This document shows positions 6,906-15,902 of a stretch of DNA of 32,742 nucleotides, piece after piece. The notes below the pieces were generated by a model, which saw nothing but the letters and a program-made list of their open reading frames with translations, was not told the origin of the DNA and searched no databases. Origin of the DNA: JBDKTH01 sp964558295 (GTDB taxonomy: Bacteria; Planctomycetota; Planctomycetia; Pirellulales; Thermoguttaceae); assembly GCA_964558295.1 (NCBI GenBank), contig CAZLDQ010000043.1, positions 1 through 32,742 of the forward strand, in the 5' to 3' direction. Each line of letters opens with the position of its first letter. The first letter of the stretch is position 1. A program made the position numbers and the translations under genes.

Positions 6906-9535
6906 TGGACACCAAACAGATTGACGCCGCCTTGGCACACTTGTTTGACGATGAAGGTCATCGGATCGTCTTTTGGAACGATCCCGAGCGGGAGTTCATT
7001 AACACCTTGCCGTTCGTCTACCTGGAGAACGTGAACATCCTGCGGTTGGATCAAGTCGGTGCCCTGGAGGCCAAGATTCGCCTGGAACGCGACGACCCCA
7101 CACGACGCTACCTCGTCTACTCCCCAACCGAAGAGCCGGACTACGAGAAGGACTGGCTCTTGGACATCCGGCTCTACAGCGGCAACTTTCGGGCCGACCG
7201 GGCTTCCATGCTCTTGCAGGAGTTGGGATTGCTCAACCACCAGCTTCGTCAACACCTGGGCGAGCGACGGAAGTTTTTGGACAACAAGGATCGCGTCAAG
7301 AAGCTGCAAGCCTTGGTCGAGCCAAACGACACCGACCTGGACCTGGACCGGAAGATGGTGGCGGTCGTGGTGCGGGCCGACCAGCCCGAGTGGTTCAACA
7401 TTGTGCGGACACTGTTCCATGCCTACACCGAGAGCCAGGAGAACGGCGACATCGACCTGGACGCCAAGCACGCCGTCTGGGAACAGATCGAGAAGTTCGA
7501 CCTGGACAGGCCGTTCTGGCAGACCGTCAAGTCGCTGTTCGGCTACGCCGAGGAAATTCCCTGCCTGCAGAACCTCTTGATCCGGCTGATGGTCACGGAT
7601 TACGCCCAGCACTTCAGAGGGGCCGTGCCGGCATCGCTTCAACACCTTGTCCTGCCCCAAGCAGGCAGGGCCAACGCCGTCGTCTGCCTGGCGCAGTGGC
7701 GGGATTCCAGCAGCCGGGGAGCCAGCTATGACCGCCTCTCGGCGGCGGTGGCCAGGCTCTTGAAAATGGAGGATTACCTGGCTGGCCAGGAGATCGGCGG
7801 CCTGTTGGATGTAATGACGTTCCTGGACGCAGAGAAGGCGATTGTCCGGGGCCTCCGGGATCGGGTGGCCACCACGGCAGCAACGATCAACGCCGACGAG
7901 GTGCGCCAGATCGCCACCCGGCGGCAGGCCGGCCACTGGGCCGCGCCGAACGTGGCGGGCAGCCCCGAAGTCCCTCGAACGGCGATCCATGCCGTGTATG
8001 ACGCCTTGGTGGCGGCGGCCGATTTCTTTGCCCTGCGCAACAGGCACCAGCGCGGCTTCGATTTCGACGACGCCCAGGCAATGTACCGGGCTTACGAGAC
8101 CAACCTGTTTGCTTTCGACCAGTTGTACCGTCATTTCTGCGAGGCAGCCGACCAGGCCGAGGCGCAGAACTGGGACGTGCTCAAGAAGCTGCGTCAGGAA
8201 GTGGAGGCGAGCTACGTCAACTGGTTCGTCCCCACGCTGGCTATGGCCTGGGGCAAGTTCGTCGATCCGCAAGGGCGGGCAGCGCTCTTGGCCAAGTGGC
8301 AGATCGCCGGGGTGCCCAACCAGCAGTGTTTCTTCGAGAGGCACGTCCGGCCTCGGCTGGAAGAAGCCGAGCGGCGCAGGGCCTTCGTGGTGGTCAGCGA
8401 TGCCTTCCGGTACGAGGCGGCGGAAGAACTCACCCGCGAGTTGAATGGCAAGTACCGCTTTGAGGCCGAACTTGGGTCCCAACTGGGAGTGCTGCCGTCC
8501 TACACCGCGCTGGGCATGGCGGCTCTGCTGCCCCATGCGATGCTGACCTACAAGGCCAACGGCGACGTGCTGGCCGACGACAAGCCCACGACAGCCGGCC
8601 AGAGGGGCGGCATCCTGGCTGCGGTGGACGGCGTGGCGGTGAAGGCCGACGACCTGCTGGCAATGAAGAAGGACGAGGGGCGGGAGTTCGTCAGCGGCAA
8701 GCGTGTCGTCTACATCTATCACAACGCCATCGACGCCGTGGGCGACTCGGCGGCGACGGAGAAGGACACGTTCGCGGCAGTCCGCAAGGCGATCAACGAC
8801 CTGGCGGCAATCGTGGGCTACGTCTTCAACAACCTTAACGGAAACCATGTGGTTATCACGGCCGACCACGGTTTCCTGTTCACTGAGCCGCCGCCCGGCG
8901 AGCCAGACAGGAGCAGCCTACCCCATGAGCCGGCCGGGACGGTCAAGGTCAAGAAGCGATACCTGCTCGGAAAACGACTCCCGGATGGCGAAGGCGTCTG
9001 GCACGGCTCTACGGCCAGTACGGCCGGTGCCCAAGGCGACATGGAGTTCTGGATTCCCCGAGGGGCCAACCGCTTCCACTTCACGGGCGCTTCACGGTTC
9101 GTCCACGGCGGGGCCATGCTTCAAGAGGTCGTTGTGCCGGTCGTTACGGTCAGGCACCGGAAGGGCAAGGCCGCCGAAGAGACGAAGACCAAGCAAGTCA
9201 CCGTGCATGTGCTGGGGACGAGCCACAAGATTACGACTGCCCGACATCGGTTTGAACTGATCCAGATGGAGCCGGTCAGCGAACGGGTGAAGGCCGTCAC
9301 ATTGAAAGTGGCCGTGTACGAGGGCGAGGAGCCGGTCACGAACATCGAATCGGTGACGTTCGATAGTTCGTCCGCCAACATGGACGAGCGGAGGAAATGG
9401 GTCCATCTCGTGCTGCAAGAGCGGCAGTACGACAAGAAGACGCCGTACCGCCTTGTGCTGCGGGACGCGGATACGGGCATTGAACAGCAGAGCGTACAAG
9501 TCACCATCGACAGGGCCTTTACCGATGATTTCTGA
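6905..9535 (+). CDS. pglZ: PglZ, BREX-1 alkaline-phosphatase-superfamily protein
   Basis: An 876-aa protein typical in length for type 1 BREX PglZ. The N-terminal third (RIVFWNDPEREF, then YLVYSPTEEPDYEKDWLLDI) is characteristic of the family. The phosphatase-like core holds metal-binding candidates in VVVSDAFRYEAAEEL (from about residue 497) and VVITADHGFLF (from about residue 650). PglZ is required for BREX protection and forms complexes with PglX or other BREX proteins; its enzymatic substrate is not settled. The start ATG 6905 overlaps the previous stop by one base and follows GGAGGTGA (6891-6898). The 3' end overlaps brxL by 11 bases, so pglX, the 270-aa gene, pglZ and brxL appear to be one coupled transcript. 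Confidence 0.95.
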   Translation: MDTKQIDAALAHLFDDEGHRIVFWNDPEREFINTLPFVYLENVNILRLDQVGALEAKIRLERDDPTRRYLVYSPTEEPDYEKDWLLDIRLYSGNFRADRASMLLQELGLLNHQLRQHLGERRKFLDNKDRVKKLQALVEPNDTDLDLDRKMVAVVVRADQPEWFNIVRTLFHAYTESQENGDIDLDAKHAVWEQIEKFDLDRPFWQTVKSLFGYAEEIPCLQNLLIRLMVTDYAQHFRGAVPASLQHLVLPQAGRANAVVCLAQWRDSSSRGASYDRLSAAVARLLKMEDYLAGQEIGGLLDVMTFLDAEKAIVRGLRDRVATTAATINADEVRQIATRRQAGHWAAPNVAGSPEVPRTAIHAVYDALVAAADFFALRNRHQRGFDFDDAQAMYRAYETNLFAFDQLYRHFCEAADQAEAQNWDVLKKLRQEVEASYVNWFVPTLAMAWGKFVDPQGRAALLAKWQIAGVPNQQCFFERHVRPRLEEAERRRAFVVVSDAFRYEAAEELTRELNGKYRFEAELGSQLGVLPSYTALGMAALLPHAMLTYKANGDVLADDKPTTAGQRGGILAAVDGVAVKADDLLAMKKDEGREFVSGKRVVYIYHNAIDAVGDSAATEKDTFAAVRKAINDLAAIVGYVFNNLNGNHVVITADHGFLFTEPPPGEPDRSSLPHEPAGTVKVKKRYLLGKRLPDGEGVWHGSTASTAGAQGDMEFWIPRGANRFHFTGASRFVHGGAMLQEVVVPVVTVRHRKGKAAEETKTKQVTVHVLGTSHKITTARHRFELIQMEPVSERVKAVTLKVAVYEGEEPVTNIESVTFDSSSANMDERRKWVHLVLQERQYDKKTPYRLVLRDADTGIEQQSVQVTIDRAFTDDF

Positions 9536-11579
9536 TCCGAAACACGAGACAATTGACCGTGGCCTGGACGAACTGCTGAACCGGCATTTCGCCGGCCGGG
9601 TGGTCCGCAAAGACCTCACGAAGCTGCTGAAGGAAGGGGCGAACGTCCCGGTCTACGTGCTGGAATACCTGCTCGGTCTGCACTGCGCCTCCAACGACGA
9701 AGAGATCATTCGAGAGGGACTCAAGACCGTCAAGAGAATCCTGGCGGAGAACTATGTCCGGCCGGACGAGGCAGAGAAGGTCAAGTCGGTCGTCCGGGAA
9801 CGGGGCAGCCTGAAGGTCATCGACAAGGTGACGGTCAAGCTCAACGAAAAGCGGGATGTCTACGAGGCGTTGCTGGCGAATCTCGGCACCAAGGGGATCG
9901 AAGTCAGTAGTAGCACCGTCAGGAAATACGAGAAGCTCCTGGCCGGCGGGATTTGGTCGATCATCACCCTGGAATACTTCTATGAGGAGGGGCAGAAAGG
10001 CTCTCCGTTTGTCCTCCGCGAATTGAAGCCCATCCAGATGCCCAACATGGACATGGAGGAATTGTTCGAGGGCCGCCGAGCATTCACGGAAGAGCAATGG
10101 ATCGACGTGCTGCTCCGCTCGACCGGCATGGAGCCGACGCAGTTCGACCAGCGGGTGAAGTGGCACCTGCTGGCCCGCATGATTCCGCTGGTCGAGAACA
10201 ACTTTAACGTCTGCGAGCTTGGGCCTCGGGGAACGGGCAAGAGCCACATCTACAAGGAAATCAGCCCCAACAGCATCTTGATCTCCGGCGGCCAGACCAC
10301 GGTCGCCAACCTCTTCTACAACATGAGCACGCGCACGGTCGGACTGGTGGGGCTTTGGGACGTGGTGGCCTTCGACGAAGTGGCCGGTATCGCCTTCAAG
10401 GACAAGGACGGCGTGCAGATTATGAAGGATTACATGGCCTCGGGTTCGTTCGCCCGTGGCCGCGATCCCGTGAACGCCTACGCCTCGATGGTCTTCGTGG
10501 GCAACATCAATCAGCCGGTAGACACTCTGGTCAAGACCGCCCACCTCTTCATCCCCTTCCCCGAGACCATGATCGACTCGGCCTTCTTCGACCGTTTTCA
10601 CGCCTATATCCCAGGCTGGGAAATCCCGAAGATGCGCCCCGAATACTTCACGAACCAGTACGGCCTGATCGTCGATTACCTGGCGGAATTCTTCCGGGAG
10701 ATGCGGAAGCGGACGTTTGGCGATGCGATCAATCGGCACTTTAAGTTGGGGCGAGACCTGAACCAACGCGATACGATTGCGGTCAAGCATACCGTTTCGG
10801 GCCTGCTCAAGCTGCTCTATCCGCACGAGCAGTACTCCAAGGAGGCCGTGCGCCGATGTCTGGAATACGCCCTGGAAGCCCGTCGCCGGGTCAAAGAGCA
10901 ACTCAAGAAGATCGGCGGCATGGAGTTCTTCGAGGTCCATTTCAGCTATTTCGACCAGGAGACGTTGGAGGAGAAGTTTATCAGCGTGCCGGAACAAGGC
11001 GGCGGCTCCTTGATCCCGGACGGCCCCTTGAACCCCGGCGTCCTGCACACCATCGCCGTGGGCAGCGCCGGCCATCTGGGGCTGTACCGGCTTGAGACTC
11101 AGGTGACGGCCGGTAACGGAGCGCTCAAGATGTCCGGCCTGGGGTCCAACAGCGCCGCCAGGGAAGCGATCAAGGTCGGTTTCGATTACTTCAAGGCCAA
11201 CGCTTCCCGCGTGAGCGCCTCGACCAAGGCCGGCGACCACGACTATCACCTGCATGTGGTGGAACTGCACAACACCGGCCCGACCACCGCCTTGACCCTC
11301 TCCGCCTTTGTGGCCCTGTGCTCAGGCGTGTTCGGTAAGCCAATCCAGTCTCAAATGGTGGTCCTGGGCAGCATGAGCCTGGGCGGGAACATCGTGAAGG
11401 TCGAGAGCCTAGCCGAGTCGCTACAGGTAGCGTTCGATTCGGGGGCCAAGCGCATCCTGTTGCCGATGGCGAGCGTTGGGGACATCCCGACGGTCCCCGG
11501 CGAACTGTTTGCCAAGTTCCAGACCAGCTTCTACGCCGATCCGGTGGACGCCGTATTCAAAGCCCTGGGGGTACAATGA
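9525..11579 (+). CDS. brxL: BrxL, BREX AAA+ protein with Lon-like C-terminal domain
   Basis: A 684-aa protein. I chose ATG 9525 (MISDPKHETIDRGLDELLN) because it overlaps the pglZ stop by 11 bases and matches the family N-terminus. The AAA+ core shows Walker A GPRGTGKSH near residue 232 and Walker B VVAFDEVAG near 281. The C-terminal domain resembles the Lon protease fold (LGSMSLGGNIVKVESLAESL, then KRILLPMASVGDIP). The Lon nucleophile position is Thr587 (GPTTA instead of GPSAG), and the Lys of the Lon dyad aligns with Ser in SLAESL, so proteolysis looks unlikely. That agrees with published views of BrxL as a DNA-acting AAA+ ring rather than a protease. BrxL is needed for phage exclusion in BREX-1. 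Confidence 0.95.
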   Translation: MISDPKHETIDRGLDELLNRHFAGRVVRKDLTKLLKEGANVPVYVLEYLLGLHCASNDEEIIREGLKTVKRILAENYVRPDEAEKVKSVVRERGSLKVIDKVTVKLNEKRDVYEALLANLGTKGIEVSSSTVRKYEKLLAGGIWSIITLEYFYEEGQKGSPFVLRELKPIQMPNMDMEELFEGRRAFTEEQWIDVLLRSTGMEPTQFDQRVKWHLLARMIPLVENNFNVCELGPRGTGKSHIYKEISPNSILISGGQTTVANLFYNMSTRTVGLVGLWDVVAFDEVAGIAFKDKDGVQIMKDYMASGSFARGRDPVNAYASMVFVGNINQPVDTLVKTAHLFIPFPETMIDSAFFDRFHAYIPGWEIPKMRPEYFTNQYGLIVDYLAEFFREMRKRTFGDAINRHFKLGRDLNQRDTIAVKHTVSGLLKLLYPHEQYSKEAVRRCLEYALEARRRVKEQLKKIGGMEFFEVHFSYFDQETLEEKFISVPEQGGGSLIPDGPLNPGVLHTIAVGSAGHLGLYRLETQVTAGNGALKMSGLGSNSAAREAIKVGFDYFKANASRVSASTKAGDHDYHLHVVELHNTGPTTALTLSAFVALCSGVFGKPIQSQMVVLGSMSLGGNIVKVESLAESLQVAFDSGAKRILLPMASVGDIPTVPGELFAKFQTSFYADPVDAVFKALGVQ

Positions 11580-11648
11580 CAGCCGTGCCGCGTAGGCAGG
11601 GCGGCCCGGACGATTTCGTTACTAAGCCTGCCGCAGCCGGTAGGAAAT

Positions 11649-13028
11649 ATGGGGAAGACTATTCCACCATCGAAGTTCACCGAACTGAAGGGCTTGGACC
11701 GCATTTCGTCGGCAGTTCACGAGATGAAATGCCTATGGCGCGAGATTTCCAAGGACGATTACGGTATCGACGGCGACATCGAAGTCGTCAGAGAGAAGGC
11801 TGACGGAAAGGGATTTGAAACGACGGGAGGAGTTGTCAAGGTCCAGGCAAAGGCGGGGGCCAGCTATCTCGCATGGGATAACGGGCAGACCTTCGCCGTG
11901 GCGGTCAGGAAGGAAGACCTGGAGTATTGGAACGGCTACACCTATCCGGTTCTCTTCATTTACTACCACCCATCCGAGGATAAGCTGTATTACAAGGAAG
12001 TGAAATCTTACCTGCAAACCACAGCCAATGCCTTCAGCCCGCCGTACCAGATACGCTTCGATAAGGCGACGGACGAATTCGGCCCCGCCTGCTATTCTTC
12101 GCTCTGCAAGCACGCGAATGTCAGCCCGCCGCGAGTTACATTTCAGCAACGCGAGCGGCTATTCTCCAATCTGCTGCGCGTCAAGCGGTTGCCTTCCGTC
12201 ATTCGACACGCCGCGACCACGTACACGTCCCACGAAGCAGTCAAGTCAGAAGCCAAAGGCGGCCTGCCACAGTTCTGCATCGTTGACGGCCGCCTTTACA
12301 CGCTGGCCGATCTGCGGGATCGGCAGTGTGTGCTCCGCCGATTTTGCAGCCCGCCCGTCAGAACAACGAAAGCCCAGCGTTGGATCGAGGACGAATCGCG
12401 GCGAAGAGACTTCGTGTTTCTGCTCAACCAACTGCTTGGCAAGCACCTTGGCAGATGCGGGTTGCGGTACAATCCTCACTTCGGAAGGAACTACTTTCCC
12501 CGGACGAACGACACGGACAAGAAGTTCATCCGTCGCTGGAAGAACGTGCGCACTGGAAAGGACGCGCCGCCTCGCACGGTCGCCAAGTATTATGAGTACG
12601 GCAAGTCCGTCAAATTCTGGCGTCATCTGGCGGCCGAGTTTGAGTTTCGGGAAATCGGTGGCGAATGGTTCCTGCAAGTGGAGCCACGGTATTTTTTCAC
12701 CGAGGACGGGGAAACGCCGTGCAGCAGCGAATTGGCGGGGCCTTACACCACGTCGTTGAAGGCCAAGGAGCACAACCTCCAGGTGCTCAATCATGTCCTG
12801 TTTTGGGCGGATGTGCTTTCTAGGAGCAGGGACAGTATCGGACTGAGCGTTGATCGGAAGGTCGTCATGCGGATTGAGAAGCTCCCGGTCTGTGAAATTG
12901 CCGGCTTTGCGATAGCGGACGATCCTGCCACCTTTGAGGAAAAGGCTCCCTCGCCCCAGCTTTCTTTGTTCAACTGGGACAGGGAACACGAGCAGTCGGA
13001 CGAGGACGACGAGTACGATGAGTATTAG
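11649..13028 (+). CDS. DUF4365 nuclease-APAZ effector of a short Argonaute (SPARDA-type) system
   Basis: A 459-aa two-domain protein starting at ATG 11649 with a weak AGGAA site, 69 bp after brxL. Residues ~10-150 are a DUF4365-like PD-(D/E)xK nuclease domain: D41 in DYGIDGDIEV, E45, and Q66-A-K68 in VKVQAKAG. The rest is an APAZ domain, recognisable by FCIVDGRLYTLADL, LRYNPHFGRNYFP, WFLQVEPRYFFTEDG and the C-terminal KEHNLQVLNHVLFWADVL. APAZ domains pair with short Argonautes and stand in for their missing N-PAZ half. In SPARDA-type systems, guide-directed target recognition by the Argonaute unleashes the nuclease on cellular nucleic acids and kills or arrests the infected cell. The gene overlaps the Argonaute gene by 11 bp, which supports an obligate complex. 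The system class is inferred; the domains are read directly. Confidence 0.88.
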   Translation: MGKTIPPSKFTELKGLDRISSAVHEMKCLWREISKDDYGIDGDIEVVREKADGKGFETTGGVVKVQAKAGASYLAWDNGQTFAVAVRKEDLEYWNGYTYPVLFIYYHPSEDKLYYKEVKSYLQTTANAFSPPYQIRFDKATDEFGPACYSSLCKHANVSPPRVTFQQRERLFSNLLRVKRLPSVIRHAATTYTSHEAVKSEAKGGLPQFCIVDGRLYTLADLRDRQCVLRRFCSPPVRTTKAQRWIEDESRRRDFVFLLNQLLGKHLGRCGLRYNPHFGRNYFPRTNDTDKKFIRRWKNVRTGKDAPPRTVAKYYEYGKSVKFWRHLAAEFEFREIGGEWFLQVEPRYFFTEDGETPCSSELAGPYTTSLKAKEHNLQVLNHVLFWADVLSRSRDSIGLSVDRKVVMRIEKLPVCEIAGFAIADDPATFEEKAPSPQLSLFNWDREHEQSDEDDEYDEY

Positions 13029-14562
13029 CTTTGAATACCTTGCCGAACCGAAGCTGCAATTCGGCAGCTACTTCGAGCATGAAGACACGAAGACCGGCTT
13101 GGCGCACTACGGGCCGTTCGGAAAGTGCATCGCAGGGCTGCATCCCCCAGCCATCAAGCTCGGCTTCATCGGAACCAGGGAGACGATAGCCGGCGCTCGT
13201 GAACGGGTTCAGGAGTGCGAAACGGAGATCGAGAGCGAGAACAAGAAGATCATTCGCGGCAAGACGCCGACGGCTTCCGAGTCGCTCTTTGCTGCCGGCT
13301 TACTTGAAGAGGCTGCGGGCGAGCAGGAGCCGGTCGTGCGTCTGTACAAGATTCTGAACCGAGATTTTGTCGGTTTTTCGGCCTCCAGCCCGTTCACTTG
13401 CAGCTTTCAGTTGAATGATCGGTGGGAGAAGGCTCTTCAGCCGCACGAAATCAATGCAATTCTGGAACGCCCGGATAAGCAGGCGCGCATCTGGGGGCTG
13501 GTCGAGGTGATTGAGGACAGGGTCAGGACGTTGGCGCAGAACAAGCCCTCACCAGACATTATTATTCTTGCGTTGACGCCGGAAATGGTTGAGCAAGCAC
13601 ACGCCGTCCAGATTTCCGGCAACTTCTACCTGAACCTTCGCCGCGCCATAAAAGCCAGGTCCATGCGTTGGGGAATACCCCTCCAATTGGTGCAGCGAAG
13701 CACGATCCTTGGGAACAAATCTGGCAGGCGGGCCGGCCCGTTGCAGGAGAAGGCATCGCGGGCCTGGAACTTCTGCACCGCGCTCTACTACAAGGCCGAC
13801 GGTGTTCCCTGGCGTCCAACGTCCCTCCAGCCTGACACCTGCTTTATTGGCATTAGCTTCTATGTGGCGCAGGACATTGACGAGAAAGTGACGATGCGGG
13901 CAAGCGTTGCCCAGGCATTCGACTACCTCGGCCAGGGCCTTGTCTTGCGTGGCGATCCATTCAACTGGGACGAGGACACACAGGGTCGAAGCCCACACAT
14001 GCCGCGCGAGGCGGCTCGCGCGCTGATGCGTAGAACGCTGGAGGAGTACACGAAGGCGCGGCGGACCCCACCGGCTAGGGTCGTCGTACACAAGACCTCT
14101 CGCTATTGGGGCAGCGACCACGGCGATTACGACGAGTTGGCCGGTTTGTCGGCCGGTATTCAGGAAGTCTTCCCCCGATGCGAAATGGACTTCGTGGCGG
14201 TCGCTCAAACCGGGTTGCGGTTGTTCAGGGAAGGGATGTATCCGCCGTTGCGCGGGACGTACTTCTCCGTCAACGATGAGCTTCACTTCCTTTACACGAT
14301 GGGTTTTGTGCCCTACCTTGAGACTTTTCCGGGGTCGTATGTCCCCGAGCCCTGGCAGCTTATCGAGCACCACGGCGGCACGGGGCCGAAGGAATTGTTC
14401 AAGGAAATGCTCGAACTCACGAAGATGAATGTCAACAATTGCTCGTTCGCGGACGGATCGCCGATCACGATTTCATTCGCACACCGGGTTGGCGAGATAA
14501 TGAAGCACCTTCCCGCCGGGAGCGAGCAGTGGATGCAGACGGGGTACAAATTCTATATGTAG
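13018..14562 (+). CDS. Short prokaryotic Argonaute (MID-PIWI), catalytically inactive type
   Basis: A 514-aa protein, the usual size for short Argonautes lacking N and PAZ domains. The MID part begins near LGFIGTRETIAGARERV (about residue 45). The PIWI part includes TCFIGISFYVAQD (about 275), where the first catalytic Asp of active PIWI domains is replaced by Ser. RVVVHKTSRY (about 356) and YPPLRGTYF (about 408) follow. The diagnostic C-terminal stretch is LTKMNVNNCSFADGSPITIS followed by FAHRVGEIMKH. It should bind a guide and target strand but not slice. It is paired with the overlapping nuclease-APAZ gene. ATG 13018 is chosen because it gives the 11-bp overlap and the protein starts MSISFEYLAEP. 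Short Argonautes with DUF4365-APAZ partners have been catalogued; the guide type here cannot be told from sequence. Confidence 0.9.
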   Translation: MSISFEYLAEPKLQFGSYFEHEDTKTGLAHYGPFGKCIAGLHPPAIKLGFIGTRETIAGARERVQECETEIESENKKIIRGKTPTASESLFAAGLLEEAAGEQEPVVRLYKILNRDFVGFSASSPFTCSFQLNDRWEKALQPHEINAILERPDKQARIWGLVEVIEDRVRTLAQNKPSPDIIILALTPEMVEQAHAVQISGNFYLNLRRAIKARSMRWGIPLQLVQRSTILGNKSGRRAGPLQEKASRAWNFCTALYYKADGVPWRPTSLQPDTCFIGISFYVAQDIDEKVTMRASVAQAFDYLGQGLVLRGDPFNWDEDTQGRSPHMPREAARALMRRTLEEYTKARRTPPARVVVHKTSRYWGSDHGDYDELAGLSAGIQEVFPRCEMDFVAVAQTGLRLFREGMYPPLRGTYFSVNDELHFLYTMGFVPYLETFPGSYVPEPWQLIEHHGGTGPKELFKEMLELTKMNVNNCSFADGSPITISFAHRVGEIMKHLPAGSEQWMQTGYKFYM

Positions 14563-14641
14563 CTGGGAGCACGATTTGTCGGCACACAGCCAAGCGAATG
14601 ACTGGTGAGGGCTTCCAGGCACCTTGGCGACGCGAAGCGAT

Positions 14642-15496
14642 ATGGCGGACTTAATAAGCAAGAAGACTCGTACCGAGTTCCGGGAATACTTCGTCGGAAC
14701 CACCCTGCGCATAATCGCGGACGAGTTCGACGCTGCCGACGTTCCGATTGATTCCGACTACGTTCCGCATGCGTCCGGGCAGCGGCGTTCGTTGGTTGAG
14801 CAGTATTACCACGCGGTCGATTTCTCCTCGTGGCGCGACGTTCGGAAGGTACTGCAGGTGTATGAGAATGTCCTACTCGAATTGAAGGAACGAATCAAGC
14901 ACCCCGCCTACGGCCAGAAGGACGAGTACGCGGAAAAGCAGCTATCCCTGCTACTCCGGTGCCTCCAGCGGGACGGCTTCGTGTTTGCCGATGGTCGGCT
15001 CACGCCGAAAGCGCACAATCCGACCATTGAGGAATTGTCCGAGTCGGCTGCGACTCTGGACAATCGCGTTCTTCGCCAGCAGATTGACAGGATCAGGAAT
15101 GCGATTGAGGATGATCCCGACCTTGCCATTGGTACGGCCAAGGAGCTTCTTGAAACGACCTGCCGAAGTATTCTTGCAGATTACGGGGTGACTGCCGATC
15201 CTGGGTGGGATGTCACTCGGTTGGTCAAAGAAGCTCGCGGCGCACTGAAACTCGTGCCGGAGGACATCCCCGACAGCGCCAAGGGAGCGGAGATCATCAA
15301 ACGGGTCTTGAACAACTTGGGACAGGTTTCGCAGGGCCTTGCGGAACTTCGCAATCTCTATGGCACGGGCCACGGCAAGGACGGCCAGTTCAGGGGGTTA
15401 GGCCCGCGTCACGCTAGGCTTGCCGTGGGATGTGCAACGACGCTTGCGACGTTCCTGTTCGAGACGCATGAGGTACGGAAAGATAGGACCATTTGA
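14642..15496 (+). CDS. Abortive infection protein with Abi_C-type C-terminal domain
   Basis: A 284-aa protein starting at ATG 14642, 79 bp after the Argonaute gene; an in-frame TTG at 14624 is a less likely start. The C-terminal half matches the Abi_C pattern: LAIGTAKELLETTCRSILAD at about 163-182, a Leu-rich helical stretch VLNNLGQVSQGLAELRNLYG, then TGHGKDGQFRGLGPRHARLA and a final helix. This domain occurs in AbiJ-like and other abortive infection genes and has been linked to nucleotide-binding (HEPN-like) folds; its exact activity here is unknown. The N-terminal half (EFREYFVGTTLRIIADEFDA) is helical and I do not recognise it. Position next to the Argonaute pair suggests either a third defence system or an accessory of it. 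Confidence 0.8.
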   Translation: MADLISKKTRTEFREYFVGTTLRIIADEFDAADVPIDSDYVPHASGQRRSLVEQYYHAVDFSSWRDVRKVLQVYENVLLELKERIKHPAYGQKDEYAEKQLSLLLRCLQRDGFVFADGRLTPKAHNPTIEELSESAATLDNRVLRQQIDRIRNAIEDDPDLAIGTAKELLETTCRSILADYGVTADPGWDVTRLVKEARGALKLVPEDIPDSAKGAEIIKRVLNNLGQVSQGLAELRNLYGTGHGKDGQFRGLGPRHARLAVGCATTLATFLFETHEVRKDRTI

Positions 15497-15526
15497 GCGG
15501 CCGCGCTAGGCGGCTGCCCTCTTACC

Positions 15527-15808
15527 ATGAGATTCTTCCGCTACCGCCGCCTTTCGTTGAACACCCTTCTCGGTATCACGAAGGCCAAGAAGCGGCTGAA
15601 GAAGGAACTCGGCATCACCGACGCCTTGAAGCCGTTCCGGGCTTGGACGAATGCGAAGCGGCGGTTCAAGCGGAAGATCGGCTACGAATCTGAGGCTGGG
15701 CGGCTGATCCGCAACGGACTGCCGAGGCCGGGCGGATGTCTGGTGATGGTCATGGTGCTGGGAGCGGCAATCGCGGCCACGGCAGTAGTGTTCGCCAAGG
15801 GGTGGTAG
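15527..15808 (+). CDS. Small basic protein with one C-terminal membrane segment, unknown function
   Basis: A 93-aa protein starting at ATG 15527. No clear ribosome-binding site is seen. The first ~65 residues are very rich in Lys and Arg (TKAKKRLKKELGI, then NAKRRFKRKIGY). A hydrophobic stretch follows (CLVMVMVLGAAIAATAVVFA, about residues 71-90), so it is probably a tail-anchored cytoplasmic-side protein. It is 30 bp downstream of the Abi_C gene on the same strand. I do not recognise the family. A nucleic-acid- or membrane-binding role is possible but only suggested by charge. Confidence 0.55.
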   Translation: MRFFRYRRLSLNTLLGITKAKKRLKKELGITDALKPFRAWTNAKRRFKRKIGYESEAGRLIRNGLPRPGGCLVMVMVLGAAIAATAVVFAKGW

Positions 15809-15842
15809 GGTCGGAGTTAAGGGGGTTCAGGGAGTGTTCGCA

Positions 15843-15902
15843 ATGACTGAAATCCTGCTCGGCGTCGTGGTCGTGTGTTTGTTTGCAGTCATCGGGCTCC
15901 AT
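15843..15902 (+). pseudogene. Small membrane-protein gene cut by the IS element
   Basis: From ATG 15843 (an alternative ATG is at 15834) the frame reads MTEILLGVVVVCLFAVIGLH, a clean single membrane segment. The IS left inverted repeat begins directly afterwards at 15903. Beyond that point the frame runs on with IS-derived sequence and ends in non-native residues. A GGAG-like site lies upstream. I could not recognise a continuation of the gene beyond the right inverted repeat, so only this 5' fragment is called. Confidence 0.5.

Noticed and set aside
6644..8869. Long open frame on - (741 codons) opposite pglZ
   Set aside because: It is antisense to a clearly recognisable pglZ, its translation has no family features, and long antisense frames are expected in GC-rich genes.
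9519..11270. Long open frame on - (583 codons) opposite brxL
   Set aside because: It is antisense to a well-supported AAA+ gene and no motif is seen.
11576..11803. Frame starting ATGA at the brxL stop, 75 codons
   Set aside because: The overlap looks like translational coupling, but the product is low-complexity and mostly overlaps the DUF4365 domain in another frame.
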